Below are positions 33,381 to 41,959 of a DNA stretch of 64,000 nucleotides, piece by piece (the first letter of the stretch is position 1; each line of letters starts with the position of its first letter). Origin of the DNA: Linnemannia elongata. Its lineage: Eukaryota; Mortierellomycota; Mortierellomycetes; Mortierellales; Mortierellaceae. The notes under the pieces were generated by a model. The model was not told the origin of the DNA and did no database searches. It worked only from the letters and a program-made list of their open reading frames with translations. The translations under genes were made by a program, and so were the position numbers. The DNA lies in contig JAXBDG010000008.1 in assembly GCA_036320915.1 (NCBI GenBank), forward strand, positions 2,170,001 to 2,234,000, written 5' to 3'.

Positions 33381-35291
33381 ATGGTCTACCTTGCCTTTCA
33401 GGGGATGGCACTCAACCCCGCCAACTACAGTTCATCCTCCCTTTCCTCCACAGCAACAGATTCAGACTATGCATCTTTCGACCTCTCAACACCCAGCTCA
33501 TCCACTTCAAGTCTTCCCCTCACACCAGCTCCTAAAACGACCCAAACCTCCTCCTACCCAGATTCAACAGACCCATATCCTCACTCCATCAAACTAGAGT
33601 TGACCGAACCACACACCTACGGCACACCCCCTACTCCCACCAGCATCCACAACACTATCCCCAAGAAAGTTAAGGTCCCTCGTCCTCCAAACTCGTTCAT
33701 CATTTACAGGAAAGAGCACTCGGCGGGTTATTCAAAGATCACCGCCGCAGAGCTCTCCAAGATCCTGGGTGAACAATGGGCTAAAGAGCCTCCAGAACGG
33801 AGAGCTTACTACGCCAGGCTAGCCAAGGCTGCAGAGAAAGAGCATGCCCTCAAGTTCCCCTATTACAAGTTCACTCCTGCGAAGCGCGGCACCGGACGGA
33901 GGGCCAAGACCATGCGCGCCGCTGCTAGTGCCGAACAAAAAACCACGCCTGTTTCTCCAAAGCCTCGCCCATACAAGCCTTCGCCCCTGTCAGCCTTGGC
34001 TCCTGCTCCCTTTTCTCCTTCGATTTCACCTCCCTTTACATCGTCACATCTGGCTATACCCATGTCATCGATGCAATCCTCCCTGGGACACGGCGTCTCT
34101 CAATCAAGCGCCTTCTCCTATACCATGACCACAGCCAAAAATAATACCCAGGTCTCAGTCCACGTGGCTAGACCAGCTGACGCTGAGGACTATCACTTTC
34201 ATCATAGCAAGTCTAATCAGTCAAGTGCTCAGAGGCCCAAGCCTCGACACGCAGCCGCTCCTTTGCGCCCAAGGCCATCCACACCAACTACTCAAGGCTC
34301 GCCTTCCTGTCATGCCGCTCCCGGTCCCCTTAACCTTGACATGTTCCCCTCGCTCAACTTTGGCTTCTCTCACCCCTTGCCTCTGTCTCAAAGTGTATCG
34401 AGTTCGTCGTCCTTGTCGCCGCCAGGGTTACCGGCCAGCTCGTTGCTCTTTGACCCCATCATCCCAACGAACTGGCAGTGGACTCCTCCCACGCCTGCAA
34501 CACCGAGCCAGTTTACAATGCCTGCGATGACCCCATCAGCCTACCCTGGCCAGCCTCAGTCTTCTCCCATGCCCCCCAACCAAGAGATGACTCAGCTGGT
34601 CAACTTGCCTGCCTTTGACTACTTTGCCCTCCAAGACCCCGGACGACCTGCTACATTTGCCATGAACTGGCCATACATGAGCCCTCCAATCACTGGAACT
34701 CCCTTGCCCATTCCTGGTGATGTCACCGCCACAGCCAATAGTGACGATTGCACCCCAACCTCATACCAGTGGGGCGTTGGAGCTCCAGTTCCTGCCTCTG
34801 CCTGGCCAAGCCCGGAAGCCATTTATGGCGCAGACCTCCTAACACCAGTCTCGCCCGAATTCTGCGCTTCGATGAACATCCCGATCCCATCGGCCAAGCA
34901 ACAGCATCATCACCTTCATCACCTGCACAACTACCACAACCAGATGATGCCACTGAATGGGACCGCAGCCGGCTTTGCGGCATCGATGATGGTCGAGCAA
35001 GACATGTCAATCTCCCCAGTCCTGTCTTCTTGCTCGTCAAGCTACAGCAGTTTATACTCTCCGATCGAGCGCCAGGCACACTTCTCAAAGCCATTCTTCG
35101 CAGGAGACCTTGCATTAGATTATATGACCTCCAAGACCCCCACGACGGCAGCATGTTCGGCCGCGGCTGGCACTTCAGATGTGATCCTCCTTGACATGGA
35201 ACCAAAGAACACGAAGCTTGCCGCTGCTGCTCCCGCAGCCGTGTCACAGGCTAGGAGTTCCAGCCCGATCTCCTACAAGACCTTTGTTTGA
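33381..35291 (+). CDS. HMG-box transcription factor (MAT/Ste11-type box)
   Basis: A single exon of 636 residues. ATG 33381 (MVYLAFQGMALNP) was chosen because it is the first ATG in the frame and sits in ACACAATGG; the open frame upstream has no ATG. The HMG box covers about residues 97-170: KVPRPPNSFIIYRKEH, then AELSKILGEQWAKEPPERRAYY and FPYYKFTPAKR. The PRPPNSFIIYR start and the YKFTP-basic end are typical of the sequence-specific MATA/Ste11 class. The rest is Ser/Pro/Ala-rich with a His cluster at QQHHHLHHLHNYHNQ, probably regulatory. The DNA-binding role is sure from the box; targets are unknown. It is flanked by a 6.5 kb desert and by a convergent expansin-like gene, not by sex-locus genes. 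Confidence 0.9.
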   Translation: MVYLAFQGMALNPANYSSSSLSSTATDSDYASFDLSTPSSSTSSLPLTPAPKTTQTSSYPDSTDPYPHSIKLELTEPHTYGTPPTPTSIHNTIPKKVKVPRPPNSFIIYRKEHSAGYSKITAAELSKILGEQWAKEPPERRAYYARLAKAAEKEHALKFPYYKFTPAKRGTGRRAKTMRAAASAEQKTTPVSPKPRPYKPSPLSALAPAPFSPSISPPFTSSHLAIPMSSMQSSLGHGVSQSSAFSYTMTTAKNNTQVSVHVARPADAEDYHFHHSKSNQSSAQRPKPRHAAAPLRPRPSTPTTQGSPSCHAAPGPLNLDMFPSLNFGFSHPLPLSQSVSSSSSLSPPGLPASSLLFDPIIPTNWQWTPPTPATPSQFTMPAMTPSAYPGQPQSSPMPPNQEMTQLVNLPAFDYFALQDPGRPATFAMNWPYMSPPITGTPLPIPGDVTATANSDDCTPTSYQWGVGAPVPASAWPSPEAIYGADLLTPVSPEFCASMNIPIPSAKQQHHHLHHLHNYHNQMMPLNGTAAGFAASMMVEQDMSISPVLSSCSSSYSSLYSPIERQAHFSKPFFAGDLALDYMTSKTPTTAACSAAAGTSDVILLDMEPKNTKLAAAAPAAVSQARSSSPISYKTFV

Positions 35292-35426
35292 TATTCTTTT
35301 TTTGTAGCTAGAGCGACACCTCCACCTTCCTTTCCACTTGTTCTTAACTTCATCCCATTGTATAATACAGACAAGTTTCCTCTTCTCGTTCTTGTTCATT
35401 TCCTTTCTACACAATGCTCTAGACAG

Positions 35427-35432
35427 AATAAA
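35427..35432 (+). terminator. Poly(A) signal of the HMG gene
   Basis: AATAAA lies 136 nt after the HMG gene stop. Confidence 0.5.
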
Positions 35433-35536
35433 GAACAAAGAGAGCTAGAATTTACCATAGCTAAAAGTGTAGAGAGGTTCTGATGAATGAGGCGACAATT
35501 TCAGAGTGAGAGAAGCAACATAACTGGGAATCATTT

Positions 35537-35542
35537 TTTATT
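35537..35542 (-). terminator. Candidate poly(A) signal of the expansin-like gene
   Basis: TTTATT on + (AATAAA on -) lies 219 nt beyond the stop at 35761. Confidence 0.4.
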
Positions 35543-35760
35543 CGATGAACAAGAACTGCATCTCAGATGCGTGTATGTTATGTGCAATGATGATGATGAT
35601 GATGATGGTGATGAATGGGATGTGAAGGAGGGGTAACTATGTTCAGGTCGAGTGGTGGTGAAAAAGAATGAAGATACAGATATGCTACAAAGAAAAGATA
35701 GATACAAAAAGGAAGCAGCTCATGAAACCAGCTCACGCCGCCGGTACACCCTTTGCACAT

Positions 35761-36363
35761 TTAAGCAAACTCCCACTTGATGTTAATAACACCAACATCA
35801 AGAGGGGCCAGCTTCTTGAAGGCGGCCTGGGAGAGATCCAAGGCACCCGAGGAGCAGAACTGGGAAGGGCAGGTATCAACAACCTTGGCGGTAACGGTCT
35901 TGCCGCCGAAGGAGATCTTGACGGACTTGCCGCACTGGGACTTGCCGCCCATCTGGGCCGCGTTCATGGCGACGATCAAGTCGTTGGTGTCGAAGGGGAC
36001 CTCGCACGAGCCGGTGCTGTCGGTGAACCAAGTTCCACGGCCAGAAAACTCGCCGCCGCTAGCCTTGGCAGAAACAGTGTTGTCTTCGTTGTTGTTGTTG
36101 GAGCCAGCCTTCTTGGTGGGAGAGGGAGTAGGAGCATCCGAGTTGCCATCGTTGTTACTGCCCTTGGTGGGAGTGGGAGTATCGGCGGAGTCACCCTTAT
36201 CGGCGCGTGCGATAAAGTTGGAGGAGGAGAAGGTAGAGGCCTGGGCAAGGTTGGCAATGCTGGGGTCGACGGCAGTCGAGTGGCGGGTTGGGGTGCTGAT
36301 AGGGGCGGCTGCGACGGCAAGAGCGGCCGAGGCGAGGAGAACGAACTTGTACATAACAGTCAT
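35761..36363 (-). CDS. Secreted expansin-like protein with RlpA-type double-psi beta-barrel
   Basis: A single exon of 200 residues. A signal peptide (MYKFVLLASAALAVAAA) is cut at about residue 20. A Ser/Thr/Pro-rich linker follows to about 104. The C-terminal barrel (about 105-200) has RGTWFTDSTGSC, a DLIVAMNAAQM segment, CGKSVKISF, and VVDTCPSQFCSSGALDLSQAAF. Four cysteines (120, 144, 165, 170) fit two disulfides. Asp163 in VVDTC is the conserved acidic residue of the RlpA/barwin barrel, and GALDLS corresponds to the expansin HFDLS motif. Such small fungal proteins lack the second expansin domain and act outside the cell on walls or plant surfaces; no hydrolase activity should be assumed. 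Starts at 36363 and 36354 are both possible. A TATA box lies about 127 bp upstream. Confidence 0.88.
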   Translation of the reverse strand: MTVMYKFVLLASAALAVAAAPISTPTRHSTAVDPSIANLAQASTFSSSNFIARADKGDSADTPTPTKGSNNDGNSDAPTPSPTKKAGSNNNNEDNTVSAKASGGEFSGRGTWFTDSTGSCEVPFDTNDLIVAMNAAQMGGKSQCGKSVKISFGGKTVTAKVVDTCPSQFCSSGALDLSQAAFKKLAPLDVGVINIKWEFA

Positions 36364-36489
36364 AGTGGAAATAAAAGGTGGTGTAAGAAAGAGAATGTCT
36401 GAGTGAAGTGAAGAGTGAAGAGTTGCTTGAGCTGCTTTGCTATGCTAGAGAGGATGATGAACACTTTTTTGGAGGAAGTGATGGCCACC

Positions 36490-36496
36490 TTTTATA
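36490..36496 (-). promoter_or_regulatory. TATA box of the expansin-like gene
   Basis: TATAAAA on the minus strand lies about 127 bp before the ATG at 36363. Confidence 0.5.
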
Positions 36497-36997
36497 CACT
36501 TTTTTCGCTTGTTTGTCTTCGAACTTGAAGAGTTGGGAACCAGCTTTTTTTTTGCTCGCTCTAGAAAGAAATTTGAATGGCAGCAACTCCATCGCAGTAG
36601 TAATGGGAAAAGGTGGGATTGGGAGCAGAGAAGAGAGAGGAACCCTGCGTAGAACAATTGTGAGCCGGGGCCTGTGCCCTCGCTCTTTCTTTCCATTTCA
36701 TTTTTTCCCGCTTCTTTTCAGTCTCCTAGTACACAATAACTCCGCGCAATTAGTAGGTAATCCTTGACAGACTTGCTCTGTTCAACCAGCTTGACACATG
36801 GCAAACAGATCTGCCACCCAAAAGAAAAAAAAAGGTTACATTTCATTTTATCGTAAATGAATCTTGCCTTCGTTTTCCGTTTCATCAACAGCCAACACCT
36901 AAAAATCTTTCTCGTTTTACATCGAGCCAATCAGTGAAGAGCCCAACATGCCCCTGGACCAGACCACCTTCCTTATTAATCAACTCCTACCCCTGCA

Positions 36998-37031
36998 GGG
37001 GCAGGGGTACAGAGCAGGGGAAGTGTAGGGG
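36998..37031 (+). other. Potential G-quadruplex
   Basis: Four G4 runs sit in 34 nt, separated by loops of 2, 9 and 7 nt. The first run is also one arm of the palindrome CCCCTGCAGGGG. It lies 635 bp upstream of the expansin-like start. Confidence 0.5.
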
Positions 37032-37372
37032 TCTAGAGTCCGACACAGACAAGAAAAACACAGCCCCCGATTCTGATTCGCCCTCGCTATCTGATACTTT
37101 CTCCGATCCACCTTTTCTTCCTTTCCTCTCTCTTGATTTTTATGACCGTCCTTTTTCCTTCTGGATAATCCTCCTTTCTTCGGTACACTGTTTTTTTCAT
37201 GGGACCCCTATGTCACCGTCCCTTCCTAACCCTAACTCATATCCCTTTCCTTCTCCTCTCATTCAGGGGTCTTCATAATTGCCTTCATTTAAAGGATATT
37301 TCCTCAAACCGTAGATGGGCATAGAACTGGATAAATGGTAATTAACGACTGTCTGGAGTTCATCAACCCTTA

Positions 37373-37587
37373 CAGTCGAACCTGTCTAATTGCATAATGA
37401 TGGGACCAGATGAATCTTATGCAATATGCAATTTGACAGTGTTGTACTATGAAGATTCCAGTGTAGGATACTGTAGCTCAAAATTCTGGTGATTCTGGGG
37501 CTGGACAAAAAAAAAAAAAAAAGAGATAAAATATGCATTTTGACAGGTTATGCATTATAAAAGTATGCATTTTAACAGGTTCGACTG
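37373..37587. mobile_element. MITE with pogo/Tc1-mariner-type terminal inverted repeats
   Basis: The 215 bp element is bounded by inverted repeats starting CAGTCGAACCTGT. The arms match at 21 of 24 positions, continuing into a shared TGCATA. A TA dinucleotide abuts each end (37371-37372 and 37588-37589), the target duplication of this superfamily. Internal copies of TATGCATTTTRACAGGTT occur at 37532-37549 and 37564-37581, with a close relative at 37425-37439, perhaps transposase-binding sites. There is no coding capacity, so it is non-autonomous. An A16 run lies inside. The CAGTYGAACCT start is like pogo/Tigger ends. Confidence 0.8.
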
Positions 37588-37694
37588 TATACCTAAAAAA
37601 CTCAAACACCGTTGATGACATCTTGTTTTGTGAAGCCTACGCCCATTTGAAACGACTAAGAGCCAACAGGGACCCTGGATTGAATCTCCTTTCA

Positions 37695-37696
<2 letters not shown>

Positions 37697-37742
<46 letters not shown>
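37697..37742. repeat. T46 homopolymer
   Basis: Forty-six consecutive T, the longest homopolymer in the window, 110 bp beyond the MITE. Its length may be an assembly estimate. Confidence 0.85.
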
Positions 37743-38836
37743 CATTGTGCTGATGTTGTAGCATCAACAAAAGCCACATTTTTGCCGGACCCTTGAAATC
37801 AAAAAGGCGCCTAGGAAGCTTTATCAATTGCACAAACATAAACACAACCCTTCTCACTAAGAAACCAAAAAAAAAAGGTTGCTTACGCCTTGAGCATATC
37901 TCACAAGCGGAAACGATAAAGGAAGGATACGAAACCTAGGCCTTTTGGTTCACGTACAAGTATAGGTCATGGCGTTGGCAAGTTGATAAAACCTACCAAC
38001 AAAAAAAGACAGTTGGGAGTATAAAATATCATCCTACACCATCGTTCCGGCTGCACAAGGCATACTTGGAGGATACTCAAAGAAGATATCCCTCGGCATA
38101 TTTCGTGTACTAGTATGAAAACTCCTTTTTTCCATTCAAAGCTGTTGAGCTTGGATGGAGCGATAGCTAACAACATAATAACCAACGCATTCCCCCCCCC
38201 TCGTTCACTGCAAAAAGAGAAGGGAGGGGGCACCTGTTTGACTGTGCGGTTGTAATGGCTAATAATTTTCCAGTTGATAAAGGGGTACGAAGGGAGAGAG
38301 ATGCTTCGCCGCATGTATGAATTTTTTACTCCCCGCTCTTGCCAGGGTTCTGTGAACCTTGTTTTTTTATGAGCATACACAAAGTGTCACACGGTCATTG
38401 TTGTAGGAGGGAAGAAAAAGGAGGGAATGAGTGAGCGAGGGAAGAGAAACGCGAGACTTGATAGAGCGAACGGACTGACTGTTAGTCCGCTAGATAGGTT
38501 TTTCGTTGTAGAGCTCTTGTCTCTAAAAATGAACCTTTTTTGTTTTTGCTGTCTTTGCGGGGAAACAAGTGAGCAAGTGTGGGGAAACCGGAAAGACGAG
38601 GGAGATAATGGCAAACTAACAATACTCCCGCACAAGGAGCATGTACCTGTAACCTTTTGTCTTGCATATACGATTGACAAGAGTCCAGAGCGAAATGATT
38701 TTTGAGAAGGGTATCAATCATAATTGTCAATGCGTGAACGAAAGCACTAGCATAAAAAGTGTGTGTGAAAGTAAACAACTGAAGGAAATAAAATGATGTG
38801 TTCGAAGCGAGTGCATGGAATGAGATAGAAGTTATT

Positions 38837-39959
38837 CTACTCCTCGCGGACAGCATTGGCAACGGCAGAATGTCCCTCCTCATACTCAACAACCTTGGCA
38901 GCACCGGTCATCGAAGGCAACTTGGACGCAGCACGAAGAGGGTTAATCAAACTAGTCCAGTCCTGATCCCCCAACCCCTTATCTTGAACGCTCTTCAAAT
39001 GGCCATACGCAAGATCGGCAGTCGGCAAGGAAGCATCCTTCTCCTTGGCCAACTGTCTCATGTGCCCAACATCCTTCAATCCCAAATCCACCGAGAATCC
39101 CGAATCCTTGCCCGAAACATGTCCATCAACCATCTTGCGACTATACTCGAGCCAAGCGGGGGCCGGGAAGAACGCCTCGATGAATTTCAAAACATCCTCC
39201 TGGTGTACACCAGACTTCTCAGCCAACGTCAACCCCTCCGCCAGGACCTCCATTGAACCAACAACAAAAAAGTTTCCGACGAGTTTGAAACTACAGGCTT
39301 TGGCGACGTCAGGGGTCTTGAGGTGGATGATGGATTTAGACATAGTGGTGAAGTAGAGGCACATCTTTTTGATGATTTTGTCGTCCCCGCCGCTGGTGAC
39401 CCAGATCAACTTGGCGGCCTTGGCAACAGGGGGGCGGCCAAAGACGGGGCATTGCAGGTAAGAGTGCTTTTGGGGGAGAGAGAGGATCTTTTGAGAGAGT
39501 TGGGTTGCCAAGGAGGGGTAGATGGTCGAGGTCTCGACAAAGATGATCGAGTGCTCGACTTGCCCTGCATAATCGATCAGCTGTGCGTAGATCTCCTCGA
39601 CCGCCGCATCATTCGACAGCGACGTGAAAATCTATATAGCATGAAACAAAAAGCAGACTGTCAGTACCAAAATAACCGCTTCATCGCCTACTTAGCTGAA
39701 CGTTCATGTTCCCATGAAAAAGATAAATGAAAGTGCTTACGATGTTGCTGGTGGCGACGAGCTCCTCGAGGTTCTTGGCGACATGGGCGCCGTGACGGTG
39801 GATCCTTTGGCTCTTGGCGGGGGTTCGGTTCCACACCGTCAGCTTCAAATGAAGCGAGGCCAGGTATCTCTGAAGGTTGTTGGCCATGTTGTAACCCATC
39901 TCTCCCAGACCGATCCATCCAATGCGGTCCTGGTGCTTGAGGTGGAGCAAGTTGTTCAT
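38837..39959 (-). CDS. 3-hydroxyisobutyrate dehydrogenase-family oxidoreductase
   Basis: Two exons (39959-39741, 39631-38837) give 337 residues. The N terminus holds a Rossmann dinucleotide motif, IGWIGLGEMGYNMANNL, followed by a VWNRTPAK segment that suits NADP binding. Next come a TSLSNDAAVEE loop and a VETSTIYP block. The family's catalytic lysine is Lys189 in FKLVGNFFVVGSMEV. The Gly-Gly substrate motif is altered (VFGRPPVAKAAKL in place of a GGPxGA-like loop), which is common in fungal members and makes the substrate uncertain. The family reduces or oxidises beta-hydroxyacids. The start at 39959 is preferred to an in-frame ATG at 40121 because a TATA box lies between them. Confidence 0.88.
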
Positions 39960-40516
39960 GTTTGTTGTTGAGTTTGTTTGCTTGGCTGGTTGGTTGTTTG
40001 TTTGGTTGTGAAAGCGTTCAGTGATATTTAGGGAGAAAAGAGAGAAAGAGAATAAAAAAGAATGCGGCAGGTCGTCGAGTCTTTTATAAGACGATGTTTG
40101 TGGGGGAAAACGGTTCATCATTTGACTCGATGGTCGAAAACTGGGGTCAGGAATTGCCCTTTTGTTGTCGTATCAATCCGGTCATGCCCTCGTCTTTCTA
40201 AATAATTCCCTATTGGACCCTTTTCCTCATATGCACGACTCAATGCAGAAGACAATAACTGAAGCAAATGATTTTATGCCGTGATGACAACAAAACATCA
40301 TTCCGCCGCGCTTGCGCCCGGTGCTTCCTCTTTGTCTCTGGTCGTCCTCTTAGTTGCTGCCTCTTGTGTGTAGGTGTCAAACGGGCAACTCGGGCTATGT
40401 GCGGGCAAAATTAGACCGCACTCCAGCATCATATCACGTGGGGCATCCCAGACCAGAGCTATTTGCAAATCGCTCCGTTTTGCCGCTTTATTTACACATG
40501 TGTGAAAGGACGACAA
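39960..40516. other. Gap between CENPM stop and dehydrogenase start
   Basis: It holds the dehydrogenase promoter with a purine-rich + leader (40020-40070), the TATA box, an E-box, and a TTTATT at 40487-40492 that may be the CENPM poly(A) signal. No gene was seen. Confidence 0.45.
40081..40088 (-). promoter_or_regulatory. TATA box of the dehydrogenase gene
   Basis: TATAAAAG on the minus strand lies about 122 bp before the ATG at 39959, the same spacing as for the expansin-like gene. A CACGTG E-box is further upstream at 40435-40440. Confidence 0.5.
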
Positions 40517-41715
40517 CTACGCGTCCTCATCCTCCAAATCTCCTCGTACACGCTTCATATCCGCCTGGGAACTCATCTCCTCCGCGACCATCTCCTGATC
40601 ATCATCTATCTCCATGACGGTCACTGGCCCATAGTAAGTTATCGGAGTCCTGACGAACGAAGGCGTGATATTGGCTCGACTTCCAAGATCCGATCCCAAA
40701 TACAATCCAGAAAGACTCGCTGGTGACGACAAAGCCGACTGTGCTCTTGTGGATGAAAACGCGGCCGTCGTTTGTGCGAGGCCTGCGAAGGAGTAATCTC
40801 TGTCCTCTCGCCTGTATCCGGAAGATATCTCCAGTAGCCTGACGATCTGAGCTGCAGCTAGTGTCGCCTCAGAGGAGACGTTGAGGTTGGTCCACACGGT
40901 TGGAATGTCGTAAAATTGTTCCACAAAGTCAGGAATCTCGTCTCTGTCAAACGCGTACTTTGATACATTCGCGACTATTGTTATCAAGTGTTAAAAATAG
41001 TTGCAGGTAAATAATGCAGTCAGTCATACGGATAGAAAAAAAAAGTATTAAGGCAACAGCGCAAACAAGGGGCATTTGTTCTAACCTTCGGTGACGACAA
41101 TGGCAACACGACCCAGGAACCAGCCCGGATCCAGTCTCAGAATTGCCCGCTTGCAGTCGTCCCACGAGTCCCGATTCGCCATAGTGATTAACAAGAGGAT
41201 CAGATCATACCGTGTCACCGAATCAACGGCTCCCTGGTCATTCAACCCCGTCACTGTACTACTGCTGTTATTGACTGTTGGAGGAAATGCCTTGAAAATA
41301 GGTAATAACGAAACCTGACCATCCTCATGTCTGATGCCATCTGGTATGCTCTCTGCTGTTCTGAAACTGACTTTAGTGCTTGAGGATGACGATCTGTTGA
41401 ATGGCTGAGCGACGTTTGCTGATGTCGATGGCGTAGTTATGCTGTTGCTGCTTTTGTAGGTTACTGGATTTGTGGAGGAGGATGTGAGTGTAGGAGGTGG
41501 TACAATCTCTTTCCGAATGTATGAGGCCAGTCGCCGCTTGCCGATGCCTGCGTGTCCTACGAGCTGTTGCAATAGTGGACAAGATGTGGGTTGATTAGAG
41601 ACGAGTGCGCCATGGATTTGTTGTAGAGTGACAACAAGGTCCTTTTCTTTGTAAAAGGCGTGTTCTAACTGTTTACCAAGATTGTCGCGGAGGAACGAGG
41701 GATGGTAAAGTCCAT
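40517..41715 (-). CDS. CENPM: Centromere protein M (CENP-M) homologue with P-loop-like motif
   Basis: Three exons (41715-41677, 41563-41086, 40974-40517) give 324 residues. The 39 nt first exon encodes MDFTIPRSSATIL and joins to LVGHAGIGKRRLASYIRKE, matching the human CENP-M start ATILLVGTEDALLQQLADS. Further matches are RYDLILLLITMANRDSW (human RIDLIVFVVNLHSKYSL), DPGWFLGRVAIVVTE (DASFFLGKVCFLATG) and VWTNLNVSSEATLAAAQIVRLLEISSG, like [27 protein letters not shown]. CENP-M is a GTPase-fold protein without GTPase activity that belongs to the CENP-H/I/K/M part of the inner kinetochore. Here residues 16-23 (GHAGIGKR) still read as a Walker A loop with Arg for Ser/Thr; human CENP-M lacks it. A Ser/Thr-rich insert (about 38-80) and a C-terminal extension make it longer than human (180). 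Confidence 0.82.
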
Positions 41716-41772
41716 TGCTTTTAAAGGGAGGTGTGTGTTTGTAGAAAGCAAGGAGACTTTTCTTTGTCTTTT

Positions 41773-41806
<34 letters not shown>

Positions 41807-41959
41807 CGTAATGCTCAAATAAACGAAAATTTGCCACCAAAAAAAACGAAATTCCTTCAATGGCGCCTTACAATCCACTTTGCACCGGCACATGGAGCAA
41901 AAAATATCAACACTTCGCTTACTCACTTTAAAAGTTTGTAAATGTTATCATAATTACAT
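41716..41959. other. Short gap between YML020W-like stop and CENPM start
   Basis: It contains a T32 run at 41775-41806 (A-rich on the coding strand), about 60 bp upstream of the CENPM ATG. It is the promoter of CENPM and the 3' end of the upstream gene. Confidence 0.45.
41775..41806. repeat. T32 homopolymer
   Basis: Thirty-two consecutive T. On the minus strand this poly(A) sits in the CENPM promoter, where it would act as a nucleosome-excluding tract. Confidence 0.85.

Larger units (their letters stand above)
35292..35760. other. Tail-to-tail gap, HMG gene / expansin-like gene
   Basis: It holds poly(A) signals for both genes (35427 on +, 35537 on -) and a GAT/ATG trinucleotide repeat at about 35585-35612. 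No gene was seen. Confidence 0.5.
36364..38836. other. Intergenic, 2.5 kb, with MITE and homopolymers
   Basis: It contains the expansin-like promoter, a G-rich quadruplex-type element (36998-37031), a 215 bp inverted-repeat transposable element (37373-37587) and a T46 run (37697-37742). From 37800 to 38836 I see nothing beyond ordinary non-coding DNA. Confidence 0.55.

Noticed and set aside
33381..35291. HMG gene as the Mucoromycota sex locus
   Set aside because: The usual neighbours (triose-phosphate transporter, RNA helicase) are absent; flanks are a desert and an expansin-like gene.
37571..37590. GGTTCGA box as part of a tRNA gene
   Set aside because: It is the end of the MITE inverted repeat; there is no A box or acceptor stem at tRNA spacing.
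41718..41926. Upstream in-frame start giving CENP-M a poly-lysine N terminus
   Set aside because: The lysines come from an A-run in the promoter. The ATG at 41715 in another frame plus an intron restores the CENP-M N terminus.
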